Made by a program: the position numbers and the translations under genes. DNA of 64,000 nucleotides from Symsagittifera roscoffensis (taxonomy: Eukaryota; Xenacoelomorpha; Acoela; Convolutidae). Under the pieces are notes generated by a model. The model was not told where the DNA came from. It made no database searches and saw only the letters and a list, made by a program, of their open reading frames with translations. Of the stretch, positions 34,031 through 44,652 are shown piece by piece; the stretch's first letter is position 1, and every line of letters starts with the position of its first letter. The stretch spans positions 21,054,660 through 21,118,659 of the forward strand of contig NC_087069.1 in assembly GCF_963678635.1 (NCBI RefSeq), given 5' to 3'.

Positions 34031-36778
34031 TTCAGTGTGATGGTAAGAGAATGGTAGGAAAAACGTGTTTTTTTTTGGATTTTGTGTAGAAATGTCTAGT
34101 TTTTCGCAAAAAACTCGACACGCGTTATGTAATTTTTGTAGTATTACGTGTAGGTTGTGTAATGAAGGTGTTATGTTTTTTTGTTCGTGGTAAGTCAATG
34201 GTAAGATGTGCAAAAAATTGGAAACTTTTTATCAAAAAAGTTGAAATTTTTTCAAACAATTTCAAAACACGATATGATTTGGTTTAATTTGACATAATAA
34301 TTTTTTATTAGATCATCTTATCTTTTGAAACAGTACTCAATCTAGCTGAAACTATGCTGATACCTACTGAAACTTCGAAAAGATTCAAATTTTCGAAAAA
34401 AAAATTGCTAAAATTACAAGTTCGTGGGAAAAATGCTAAAATTTCAAAGTTTTTGGAAAAAGTGCAAAAAATTTAAACTTTTGGAAAGAATTGCAGAAAT
34501 ATCAAGGTTCTGGCTAGGTTTTGTTGCTTCTGATCTAATTGACAAAATATACACACGTGTAGAATTTAAAACTAAGCTCAAATTGTACTTTATGGGTTTT
34601 TCCAGAATTTTCTCTCAAAAAAATATGAAATACGATAAAACATAATTTAATTTGAGCTAAAAAGCGAATTATACAGTTCTCTGAACATGAAAACTCATGT
34701 TAGCCGAATAAATATTGAAACTTCAGATTTCTCGGATAATTAATGGTAATTTTCGAGAAAATAAACATAAATCAAATATTTTTTTAATCTTTCATTTGCG
34801 TAATCAACTGTTTTTTTGTCCAACTCAACAAGAATTCACTTAAGAATCTCAATTCGATTGAACAATTAGCGCAATATTCATCGAAACTTCAAGATCAAAC
34901 TCCATGATCCAACTCCTTCTCAGTTTTTTCTCAAACATTAACCCAATCTTGTTCAAAAATTATAACTTCTGAGAAATACTTAATACTATTCATGATAATT
35001 AATTTCAGATCATTGATAAAAATTGAACACTTTACTGCTAAAATTGACTTGAAATGGCTTAGTTTTTTCTTAAAAACACATTAGATTGTATGATATTCAA
35101 CAAAATCTTCTTCAAAACTGATGATCATTTCTCTGTTGCTTCTACAACATAAATTTTATGATTTTTCCGTAGAAATTTTCAATGTCTCAAGCCTATTCTT
35201 GCTTTCTGCTTATTACATGTTTGCGCTATTAAACTCACGTTGCAAGAAACGTTGGTCAGAACTGAGGAATTAAGGAGAAAATAGTATCAATTGAACGAAC
35301 AGTTTGCTGGCAGAGATATAATTAGAACTGATAACTTCTAAATATAACCTTGCAATTTGTACAGGTTATACTTTATGTTCCCTTGTTTAGCTGCTACTGC
35401 AAACTATTTCAGCAAAAAAAAAACATTTTTTGATAGCATTAACTATCACTTTTCTTGCAAAAAAATTATTAAATAGCTTTTTGTTCTTGATTTTTGTGGG
35501 AAATTTTCTCAAAAATGTCTAAGTGAGAAAGAATCGGTGTTATTTTAAGCATAAGCATTCGAAAGCCCATGAAAAAAATGTGAATTTAAAACTGCAATTT
35601 TACGTTGATTTCTTAGAATAAAATAAGAGCAGCTCTATTTTTTATAATCTGCAAAACTTTCGTTCCATAATTCTGCAATATTTATGAACTTCTAAGAAAA
35701 ATGTACTAAAAAAATTGATTAAGGATAGAGGAAAGAAAGGGGCAAACTGTAACAATTGAATCATTTTGCGAAGTTTATTACGCAAAAAACTACGTAGGAG
35801 AAAATAGTATCAATTGAACGAACAATTTGCTGTCAGAGATAAAATTAGAACTGATAACGTCTAATTATTACCATGCAATTTGTACAGATTCTCCTTTATG
35901 TTCCACTGAGTCTGTTAAAAATTAGTTTGTTTGGAAACTTTCAGCAAGTTTGATATTATTATCTCTAAAAATCTTTCTACATCATTTTTTTTAAAATCCA
36001 AAATAATGAAACGTAGATCTCGAAAACAATTTATGCTCCACGTATCATCTTCCAAGAGATGTCGGAGTTGGACTTACGTCACAAAAATTTTTCTCAAAAA
36101 AATCTGAGATCTGAGTTTTCATATAAATTTACCTAGAATATCAAATGATAGAACGTTTTCCAAACATCACACTTTTAAGTTGGATTTTGTCTCAAGGTGT
36201 AATTTATAGGCTAAATTCTAGTAAAATTCTAAAAACTCCTTATGAACTAAATTAAGTTTCTATTTCAAATTGATATTTTTTTAGTTTCTGCTTCGTCTAA
36301 TATCTTCCTACTTAATCCAATCTGAACAAAGCATTACTTGAAAATTGAGTTTTAGATGAAAAAATGTATCATTTCAACGAACGTTCATTAATCCGAAGCA
36401 GAATTAATACCATAAATCTTTTTCTAAAAAACTTCAATTAATTTTCTCAATTGGATAACTGTTTGTTGCTGTTTGAACTCTGAATTTCTGTATTGAAGTA
36501 AATTTTTCGTTGAGAATGTTTACTATTAGGTGAAGTTTTCAAAAGTTAGCAAGAACATATGTTTTTGTATCTTCTCTAGGTCAGTTATGATTTTTTACGA
36601 ACCAGTAGTACACCATAATTCTGAATGAATCAACCCTCATTATCCGCTTAAAAGCTCTCTATGAACTTTTTTTCAAGTACTTTACAAGGAAAACTTTAAA
36701 ATAGTAACTTTCAATTATAAATATCCAGTTTTTTCTAAAGCAAATTTCAAGAAATACTTAAGCAATCAGTAGCATATG

Positions 36779-37145
36779 TTATTCTTTTTTTACGAAATTA
36801 TCGCAGAAAAATTGCCGCAAGCTTGACACCAATGGAATTTTTACTGTAGATAAAAGATTTTTTTGATTGATTTCCATTGAAGTTTTCACGAAAGTTTGAA
36901 CCCGATTGATGTTGGTTTTATCATCAGTCAGAACATTTGAAAAAAAATCTTGATGCGTCTGAGCGAGTGTAATCTCTGCCACATTCAAGACATGCAATTC
37001 TTCCATTTCTGTTCGGTGACGGCATATCAATAAGCAAAGAAAGAATAAATAGGAGATTCAGAAAGTCCCAAATTTTTAGATAAGAAAGTGGAATAGCCTC
37101 GAAAAATAAATGAAAAAGAATAAAAACAGCAACTTTCTTAACCAA
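36779..37145 (-). pseudogene. left-arm copy of the small zinc-finger frame, internally deleted
   Basis: Minus-strand reading gives a hydrophobic leader-like stretch (VAVFILFHLFFEAIPLSYLK) that runs without a stop into MPSPNRNGRIACLECGRDYT and RSDAS. The following ~300 bases, which hold the C2H2 finger in the copies at 46.6 and 50.7 kb, are missing. The copy at 52.8 kb lacks the same segment, so the deletion is shared by both outer arms. Confidence 0.5.
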
Positions 37146-37238
37146 TTGATTTTAACGTAAAAGAAAATCAGAATGGATATGCTTTTTAGCCTGGCTGAAA
37201 AAAAAATCATGCAACCCAACCATGGAGTTTCAAAGTAT

Positions 37239-37460
37239 CAACCAATAAGAATCGAGCATTACATATAAGGAAATTTTTATCTTATTTGACATCAACCAAT
37301 CAGAATCGAATTTCAATTGTCATCAAATGTTCAGCAAATTTAAGGTCAACCAATCAGAATTGAGTTCTAATTCTCATGGATCTTCCAATAAATTTGATAT
37401 CAAACAATCGAGCATTCCTTCACAGTTATTATTTGTGGTAATAAACAATCAGAATGAAAT
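37239..37460. promoter_or_regulatory. CCAAT-motif array, 54-bp period (left arm)
   Basis: CAACCAAT(C/A)AGAATCGA recurs at 37239, 37293, 37347 and, with one change, 37401: exactly 54 bases apart. A fifth partial copy is at 37443. The array lies just upstream (minus-strand sense) of the zinc-finger frame and has an inverted counterpart at 46.2-46.4 kb. Confidence 0.7.
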
Positions 37461-37499
37461 CTTCACAGATTTTAAAGTACTTTGTAGATCAGAACCAAA

Positions 37500-38600
37500 C
37501 TATGTTTAAAAAACTTCCTAATCATTCAGTTATGTTGAATGTTTTAAGATACTAACATATACAATTGACATCAGAGTGAGGTTTCTTGTCTGGTTTTTAC
37601 TATTTTTTCGATACTCAATTCAAATTTTGAAATTTCGGTCAAATTTTTTTTTCGATTTGTTCTATATCTGACCAGTGAAAAAAACATACTAAAATTTACA
37701 ATTTTAATAAGTTCTTTTTGGTATAATAAAATATAAACAACAGGGAAGTCTTTTAGACAATAGGGAAATATAAACAATAGGGAAATCTAGACTTTGTATT
37801 TGTATCAAATTCAAAAAAGTAATCTAAATGATGTTACTTATCTTCAGTTTTTGTTTCATAGGCTCATCCATTTTTTTGTTTTTTACTGACCGACCACTCA
37901 ATCTGAGGTAACTCTTTCAAATAAAAACATTGTCGATAAATCTGGCAGAACTCTTTTTTTCTGAAATCTCTCTCCATCTTTTAAACAAAATTATTGAACT
38001 TTCTGTGTTTCTATACAGGTTAAAAGTAATGCAACCTCCATCAACGTCATCTATCCACCACTCTTTTAGTTTTCTGTAGTAGTTCAATCTTCAACTCAGA
38101 CATTGAAAAAGCTTTTGATAGAATTTTTTTTTTACTGAAATAATTAAAGAAACTTGAAAAAACTCGAATTGTTGTATCGTTTTCAATTTATTTTGTCGTA
38201 ACAGTCACCATAAAATCTTTTCCCCTTATTTAGAGTCTACTTTGTTTTTAGGAAATTCGTGCAGCCAATCAAAACTTTAAATTTAGGCAAATAAAATTGA
38301 AAAAAGAACCAATGAAATTCAGAAATTCGGAAAACAATGATAATGTTTTCAACTAAATATGCATTTTGTTTGTAATTTTGTTCAAAGAAGATAAAACTTA
38401 CTGAAATTTTGATTAAAGCAGTAATTAAATAAGTTTTCTCCAATTTCTTAAACAAATACTGAAGAATCAATTGATAATTGCTTAGTGTTTCGAGTCAATT
38501 TTGATTGCGTTGTATGTTTTGTCTGACTTTTCCTCAGTTATTCTAGCTCTAAATAAACACTTCAGTGAGAAAAAATAGTTTTCAACCTATAATACTTCAT
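37500..38600. other. left-arm interior without recognised gene
   Basis: Conserved as an inverted copy of 45.2-46.15 kb. A short frame around 37990-38140 (minus) and its counterpart at 45555-45728 share TACTACAGAAAACT and a downstream run encoding LYRNTESS, preceded by TTTCAG. It could be an exon, but the two arms do not preserve a common reading frame throughout. Confidence 0.35.
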
Positions 38601-38630
38601 TTATTAAAATATTAAAAACATCAGAAAGCG

Positions 38631-39097
38631 TTACTGATTTTTACAATTATCAACAAACAAAAAAACTCTCAAAATTTGGGACAGTTCTTTGAAAACGTTC
38701 AAATTACAGTTGACATAGGCAACTTGTTTCATTGCTTCATTCTCTTTTGCAGTGAAGATTCGAATCTGAACGTAGGGCGGATTGATCACATTGCACTTCT
38801 TGATTGTGACACACACGCTCCCCATGTTGTATGTTGCTTTTCATATACTCTATTATAGATGTCGAGCTCCTGATCCATAGTTAAATCTTTGCCAGTTTTG
38901 GCTTCATATAAAGGTACTAGTCCAAGGTTTTCAGCATCGTGAATAACGGTACACCGGATTGCCGATATTGCTTCTCCTTCTTTTTCACTAAGATACACTT
39001 GTTGAGATTTTTCAAATTGTCTCAAATCAAAAATTTTTATTTGTTGAAAGCAGGTTTCAAAATAAAATTTCTTGTAGTAAGTTTTTTCGAACAAAAC
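38631..39097 (-). pseudogene. left-arm copy of the conserved ~180-residue protein
   Basis: Minus-strand frame from the LINE insertion point down: ISAIRCTVIHDAENLGLVPL, then MDQELDIYNRVYEK. A 1-base deletion relative to the right arm then shifts the frame to VCVTIKKCNVINPPYVQIRI and a C-terminus ending FVFVDNC-type. AATAAA follows at the same place as in the right arm. The N-terminal part of this gene lies beyond the inserted LINE (from about 42711). Function unknown; no motif is recognised. Many substitutions relative to the right arm are conservative, suggesting it once coded for protein. Confidence 0.5.
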
Positions 39098-39112
39098 AAA
39101 TCTCCCAATTAT
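39098..39112. repeat. target-site duplication, left copy
   Basis: AAATCTCCCAATTAT precedes the LINE; TCTCCCAATTAT recurs directly after the poly(A) at 42711-42722. The right arm shows the uninterrupted site (complement of 44695-44720 and 48763-48788) with a single copy. Confidence 0.85.
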
Positions 39113-39216
39113 GTTGCTATTTGAGAGATCTGAGAGAAGGTTAAGTTTAGCACGTGTCTTGTTAAACAAGAAAAGAAAAGGAAAAAAAACAACAACAACC
39201 ACAACAACATTGACAT

Positions 39217-39384
39217 CTATTGCAACTATTGCAACTATTGCAACTATTGCAACTATTACAACTATTGCAACTATTGCAACAATTGCAACAATTGCAACTA
39301 TTGCAACTTTTGCAACTATTGCAACAATAGCAACTATCGCAACTATTGCAACTATTGTAACTATTGCAACTATTGCAACTATTG
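39217..39384. repeat. 9-bp minisatellite (GCAACTATT)n in the LINE 5' region
   Basis: About 18 units of GCAACTATT with a few variants. It lies 25 bases upstream of the LINE ORF start. It reads as Ile-Ala-Thr repeats on the plus strand and Ile-Val-Ala on the minus strand; both are composition artefacts. Confidence 0.9.
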
Positions 39385-39409
39385 AGGAGTTTGCCAACCC
39401 CGACACGAA

Positions 39410-42400
39410 ATGATGAGGAGAAGCGACAGAGCGATAAGACCGCCGTCTTACTTTGGGTTTCGTGATCACTCGGAAGAAAATCAAAAAGAGGACACCGTTT
39501 CAGCGTCGCAGAGAGTTAGTGACGATGAACAAGAGGATTCATACAACGAATCCGTAGACAAAATAGAAAATGAAGAACAACATACTGGGGCGACTCAACA
39601 GCTTCGTGTTATGACCCTCAGTGAGCAAGACCATTATCCTGTCGTACCCATTACAGAAAACGTCACAAACTGTTTGCTTGACGCCTTTGGAGGGTCTCTC
39701 GACATATCTAAGGAAGTTCAAGAAACTGAATGGGGGAACAGATGGACTGTGAGTGTGAACCTCCAAGGCAAACTGTATTTAGTCCCGGGGGGAAACATTG
39801 GCCGTAAATACGTTGATCTTTTAACGAAAGAAGTCTGCCGATTGAACCAAAACGAATGTTCAGAACGACTACTTGTATTCAGCCGATTAATCTTACAGCG
39901 GGACCCAATGATAAAAACCACACGTGATGTGAGAGCTTTGATAGGAAGACGACTTGAAGACTGGGAAAATAGTAAGTTCAATATTCTACTACAAGAAGCC
40001 AAACGATGTTCACAAAAACAACCGAGGAAACCTATGAAAAAAAATAGATCTGAAGACGAGCACACCGCAGTGGTTTTTGCACGAATGATGATGGAAGGGC
40101 AAGTTCGGTCTGCCATGCGCTGGCTGACAAGCAGATCTGGCGGAGGTCTGCTCCATCCAAATGACGAAGTTATTGATTCCACAACAAAAACAAGAAAATT
40201 AGTCATTGACATTCTGAAAGAGAAGCATCCCGTAGCAAAAAAGTCAAAAGAAGAAGCAAGAATACAAGTAGACAGCTTGCCTGAGTTAGAAACAGTAACC
40301 ATCACTTCTTCTTATTTAGAAAAATTTGCGAGGTCAATGCACGGTGGAGCCGGACCCTCAGGAACAGATTCGGAACAATGGAAAGACGCATTTCTTCGAC
40401 TTGGAAGACACAGTTCGGCTTTAAGAGACGAAGTGGCGGCGCTGATCACAAAGATAGCTAACGAAATTATTCCATGGAACCAAATACGAGCATTGATGTC
40501 AGGTCGTCTGATTGCTTTGGACAAGTTCCCCGGAGTTAGACCCATTGGCATAGGTGAGTGTTTGCGAAGAGTAATGTGTAAATGTATGGCCGAAGCGACC
40601 AAAAAAGATCTCGAAGAAACCTGTGGATCTCAACAACTAGCTTGTGGTGTGAAAGCAGGAATAGAAGGAGCTGTACACGCAGTGGAGGAGTTGTTTAATA
40701 GCACCAAAGAGGACGGACATGGTCTTCTATTGATGGATGCCTCAAATGCATTCAATGCATTGAACAGGGAAACGGCTCTATGGAATGCTAGAATACTTTG
40801 GCCAAGGTGCTCACGATTTCTTTTCAACACATATAGAGGGTATGCGCCGCTAATCGTTGCAGGAACGACAGAACTTCTTTTCAGTAGTGAAGGCACTACA
40901 CAAGGTGATCCACTAGCGATGTTATTCTATGGGGTTTCATTGATGCCATTGATTGAATCACTCAAAGACCGAGATAAGTATTTACAAACATGGTATGCAG
41001 ATGATTCGGGAGCTCTTGGCGCACTAGAAAACCTGGTTGAATGGTTGTCATCTTTGACAGAAAAAGGTCCGAAGTATGGCTATTACCCCGAGCCAAGCAA
41101 AAGTTATTTGGTTGTTCACCCGAATTTTGTTGAAAAAGCTCATCAATTGTTTGACAGGTTCGGCATCAAAATAGTTGAAGGTAGAAGATATTTGGGCGGA
41201 TTTATTGGCTCTGATGAAGGCAAAACTCGTTTCACTACAAAAAAGGTCCAAGAATGGTTGGATTGTCTTAGCGAGTTGTCCAAAGTGGCAGAAAAAGAAC
41301 CTCAAGCTGCTTTAGTTGGATTAACAAGATCACTGCAATGCGAATGGAATTTTGTCCAGAGAGTAGTCAAAGATACGTCGCAGCTGTTTGCTCCTCTCGA
41401 GAAGATGCTGGAGGAAAATTTTTTGCCAAGCTTACTAGGAACTTCTAGTGTCACACACTCAGATCGTGTTTTGTATACACTTCCTGTCAAAAGAGGGGGA
41501 CTAGGTGTACGAAATCCAACAGAAGGTGCCGAACTAGCATTTTCCACTTCACGTGAAGCAACCGACTGTCTCGTGAGTTCGATCCTTCACCAAGATGATT
41601 TCGAACAAACTCTACACAAAACAAAGATGAGAGAAGCAAGAAAAAATCACGAGGAGAAACAAAATGCTGTGGACAAAGATAAACTCGATGAATTGCTTGC
41701 AGTTTTACCAGCAGATCATAAACGAGCGATCCGGAGAATAATCGACAACAACTGTTCCTTGTGGCTAACTTCGCTGCCCTTGTTGAAAGATAATTTTGAT
41801 TTGTCAGCCACAGAGTTCAGAGACGCTCTATGTGTCAGGTACAGAAAACCACTCAAACGTTCTTTCTCGAGATGCGATGGATGTCAACAAGATTTTGACT
41901 TACAGCATGCACTTTCTTGCAAGAAGGGCGGACTGGTAACACTACGACACAACGAAATAAGAGACGCAGTGGGCGATCTTGCTTCAATTTTGTGGAAAGA
42001 TGTGAAAAGAGAACCTGTCGTAAAAGAACCAGATATAGAAAATGGAACCCCGGCACTAATTGCAGATCTTTCAGCTCGTGGGGTTTGGGATAGACAGTCG
42101 GCTGCGTTGTTCGACATCCGTGTTACAGACACTGACGCTCCGTCTTACCAAAACCGCAATCCCATGAATGTACTGAAAACTGCAGAGATTGAAAAAAAAA
42201 ATAAGTATGGACCGGCTTGTGAAGAAAAGCACATGTCTTTCACTCCACTTGTCACTTCAATAGATGGTGTTTTGGCACCGGAGTTCACGTTTTTCCTCAA
42301 ACGACTAGCAGATGGTCTGGCATCAAAATGGGACCGCCCATATAGTCATGTCAAGTGCTGGGTGAGATGTAGAATTTCATTCGCTATACTAAGAGCAACC

Positions 42401-42481
42401 AACATTTGCATCAGAGGCACAAGATCCAAATGGCGATCCCTCGGCGTTGAGGACGGTTACACAATTGGAATGGCATTCTAA
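39410..42481 (+). CDS. LINE-like reverse transcriptase with C-terminal zinc knuckle and probable restriction-like endonuclease
   Basis: An intact 1023-residue protein. Residues 1-60 are charged, starting MMRRSDRAIRPPSYF. The RT spans about 300-610, with GGAGPSGTD (312-320), LLLMDASNAFNALNR with the first catalytic Asp at 443, EGTTQGDPLAM (494-504), WYADDSGALG (catalytic Asp-Asp 531-532) and YLGGFIGS (594-601). A C-x2-C-x7-H-x3-C knuckle lies at 822-837, followed by GGLVTLRHNEIRD. The C-terminal region has ADL (Asp 886), GVWDRQSAALFDIRVTD (Asp 902) and EIEKKNKY (926-933), which suggests the PD-(D/E)xK nuclease of early-branching non-LTR elements. No apurinic-type endonuclease precedes the RT. 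It would copy its RNA at a nicked target. The start is the first of two adjacent Met codons. RT identity is certain, the nuclease probable, the clade unassigned. Confidence 0.88.
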   Translation: MMRRSDRAIRPPSYFGFRDHSEENQKEDTVSASQRVSDDEQEDSYNESVDKIENEEQHTGATQQLRVMTLSEQDHYPVVPITENVTNCLLDAFGGSLDISKEVQETEWGNRWTVSVNLQGKLYLVPGGNIGRKYVDLLTKEVCRLNQNECSERLLVFSRLILQRDPMIKTTRDVRALIGRRLEDWENSKFNILLQEAKRCSQKQPRKPMKKNRSEDEHTAVVFARMMMEGQVRSAMRWLTSRSGGGLLHPNDEVIDSTTKTRKLVIDILKEKHPVAKKSKEEARIQVDSLPELETVTITSSYLEKFARSMHGGAGPSGTDSEQWKDAFLRLGRHSSALRDEVAALITKIANEIIPWNQIRALMSGRLIALDKFPGVRPIGIGECLRRVMCKCMAEATKKDLEETCGSQQLACGVKAGIEGAVHAVEELFNSTKEDGHGLLLMDASNAFNALNRETALWNARILWPRCSRFLFNTYRGYAPLIVAGTTELLFSSEGTTQGDPLAMLFYGVSLMPLIESLKDRDKYLQTWYADDSGALGALENLVEWLSSLTEKGPKYGYYPEPSKSYLVVHPNFVEKAHQLFDRFGIKIVEGRRYLGGFIGSDEGKTRFTTKKVQEWLDCLSELSKVAEKEPQAALVGLTRSLQCEWNFVQRVVKDTSQLFAPLEKMLEENFLPSLLGTSSVTHSDRVLYTLPVKRGGLGVRNPTEGAELAFSTSREATDCLVSSILHQDDFEQTLHKTKMREARKNHEEKQNAVDKDKLDELLAVLPADHKRAIRRIIDNNCSLWLTSLPLLKDNFDLSATEFRDALCVRYRKPLKRSFSRCDGCQQDFDLQHALSCKKGGLVTLRHNEIRDAVGDLASILWKDVKREPVVKEPDIENGTPALIADLSARGVWDRQSAALFDIRVTDTDAPSYQNRNPMNVLKTAEIEKKNKYGPACEEKHMSFTPLVTSIDGVLAPEFTFFLKRLADGLASKWDRPYSHVKCWVRCRISFAILRATNICIRGTRSKWRSLGVEDGYTIGMAF

Positions 42482-42685
42482 AAATTCACACGCTGTTAAC
42501 TGGGGCTTTCATCGCGCATAACTGACTCCTATGATATTAGAATTTCGACACCATTTGCATAATATTTCGAAGAATATGAGATGTTTGAAGATAAAAACAA
42601 AGGATGACAACTGTGAACAAGCAACGAAAAACAAGCACCATTCGAAACCAATTTATTTTGATTTGATGATTTAAAGATTTAATTC
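42482..42685 (+). other. LINE 3' untranslated region
   Basis: About 200 bases between the ORF stop and the poly(A) run, without a further frame. This is the segment the RT would recognise to prime cDNA synthesis in this kind of element. Confidence 0.6.
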
Positions 42686-42952
42686 TAAAAAAAAAAAAAA
42701 AAAAAAAAAATCTCCCAATTATTGTTTGATTTTTTGAAAATTCAATATAGTTGGGACTAGTGTCTTTTCCTGAGTACATTTTTGAAGAGAAAACTGATCA
42801 GATCAAAAGAAAAGAGAGAAATGGTTTTGAGATTAAATAAAAATGGAAGTAAACAATATGAGTCATTCAATTAACCATAAAAGGAAAAAGAAGTATTTGA
42901 GTCAAGTGAATAGAAATTTTTGAGTAAGAAATTCAAATATGGAATTGTGTAG

Positions 42953-43528
42953 GTGCTAGTGATCCTGTATAAATCCACAATTCTCAGCAAAAATCTTTGT
43001 TCCAGATGTCTGCTGCTATGTGTCAAGCTCTTCCAAGCTTTTAATCAGATTATAATGAAAAAAATGCTATTTATTTCCGTTCCCAGTGATTTTTACGAAA
43101 TTTATTCAGAAACCCATATTTTTTGTGTTTCTACCCATAATTCCAACTGTTCTTTGGAGAATTTTAAGTTCCACTTTTTTCTGATTGGTTCAACTTTCGA
43201 TCAGACTTCACAACGATTGGGTAATTTTCATTTTACATACCAAATTATCGATTGTCTTCACACTCTGTACAAATTAAGACTTTATTCGAACTTTTTTTCA
43301 TCAACTGGCGAAGTTGTCAATTAACTTGACAGCGCTCATCATCACAATTTGAAATGGAAAGAAGCGGAAAAAATGGCAAGTGTTGCAAAGAAAAAACTGT
43401 TGCGCAAAGAATTCAAACGTCACGATGTATGTTCTAACCAGAAACTTGCTTCCACACAAACAATTGGATCAGCTTTTCTGGAAAGAATTCGTAAAGTACA
43501 AAGTCAAAATATGAACTTGATTTGTTAA
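42953..43528 (+). pseudogene. axis-proximal reading frame of the giant element, one internal stop
   Basis: The frame from 42953 runs 123 codons to a TAA at 43322-43324 and continues in the same frame for another 67 codons to 43528. The second part is well ordered and basic (KWKEAEKMASVAKKKLLRKE, then ASTQTIGSAFLERIRKV), the first hydrophobic and aromatic. One nonsense codon therefore splits a ~190-residue frame. AATAAA follows at about 43590. The opposite arm has lost about 410 bp of this frame (equivalent of 43075-43485), so this is the only copy here. No domain recognised; the basic helical C-terminus might bind nucleic acid. Its start is uncertain because the frame overlaps conserved arm sequence. 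Confidence 0.4.
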
Positions 43529-43799
43529 AAATATTTGACTGTTCTATTGATGGTTATGGATTTGTAAATCGTGATCATGTCAATTTGTCAATAAAAAATT
43601 AAAAAACTTTTGATAATTCATACATTTTCTCTCATATGTTTACGAAAAATTCACTGTTGCTAAGGAATTTGCACGAATTTCTTCAAACTTGTAAACAAAT
43701 TGTATTATTTTTTTTGATTTTGAAGAAGCTGCAAAAAAGTTTTAAACTTCTTAACAAGTTGCAAAAATTGTTTCATTTTTTTAAAACAAAAGACGAAAA

Positions 43800-44085
43800 T
43801 TGTAACAATTTTTTTTTGACAAGATGCGAAAGCCTTCAGGTATTTTTTTATTGCTTACAAATTTTCTAATGCTTTTCCTAATATGTGTGCGAAAAATTCA
43901 TCAAGTTTCTTTATATGTGTGCGAATTTGGAGCACTAATTTAGTTTCTAATTATTTTTTAATGATTCAGCCTAAACTTCTCATCTATTCTCATAGTTAAA
44001 GTGAAATTGAAGAAATTAATTAATTACAAAGAACGAAGTTAATACCAAACAACAATTAATTCCATTTTTTTAAATCAAAGAGCTG
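43800..44085. other. axis (loop) of the giant inverted repeat
   Basis: Complementarity between the arms becomes patchy here and the centre lies near 43.93 kb. It is AT-rich with no frame of note. Confidence 0.6.
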
Positions 44086-44652
44086 TCGAGAGTTTTGATT
44101 TGAAAATTTTTTGCAGCTTCCTCAAAATCAGGATGATTAATACATCTTGTTTACAAGTCTGAAGAGAGTTTTGCAAATTCCTTAGCAACGGTGAACTTTT
44201 TCGTAAGCATATGAGAAAAAACTAAAGAATTTATCAATTTTTTTTTAATTTTTCATTGAAAAACTGACATGATCATGATTTACAAAAACATGACCATCAA
44301 TAAAACAGTCAGTTAATTTAAACAAATCATGTTCGTATTTTGACATTTTGAGTTTTGTACTTTACGATATAGATTTTTTATAATAATCTGAATAAAAGCA
44401 GGGAAGAGCTTGACACATAGCAGCAGCCATCTGGAACAATGATTTTTGATGAGAATTGTGGCTTTATCTAGGATCACTGGCACCTACACAGTTCCATGTT
44501 TGGAAGCTTCACTCAAAAGTTTCTATTCACTTCACTCAGATACTTCTATTTCCTTTTATGTTTATTTGAATGACTCATATTGTTTACTTCTATTTTCATT
44601 CAATCTCAAACTCATTTCTCTCTTTTCTCTTCATCTGATCAGTTTGCTCTTC

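Larger units (their letters stand above)
39113..42710 (+). mobile_element. apparently full-length LINE-like retrotransposon
   Basis: About 3.6 kb comprising a ~300-bp 5' region with a 9-bp minisatellite, one intact 1023-codon ORF, a ~200-bp 3' region and a poly(A) run (42686-42710), flanked by a 12-15 bp target-site duplication. It interrupts the left arm of the giant inverted repeat; both right-arm duplicates retain the empty site, which fixes the boundaries. The intact ORF and clean tail indicate a fairly recent insertion. Confidence 0.85.

Noticed and set aside
39111..39413. 100-codon plus-strand frame of Ile-Ala-Thr repeats before the LINE ORF
   Set aside because: It is produced by the 9-bp minisatellite, whose length keeps every frame open. 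No independent coding evidence.
38786..39484. 232-codon minus-strand frame with long Ile-Val-Ala repeats
   Set aside because: It is a chimera: the first half is the antisense of the LINE 5' minisatellite and the second half is the left-arm conserved frame. It crosses the insertion junction, so it cannot be an original gene.
39718..40305. 195-codon minus-strand frame within the LINE
   Set aside because: Antisense shadow of the intact RT ORF; no motif of its own.
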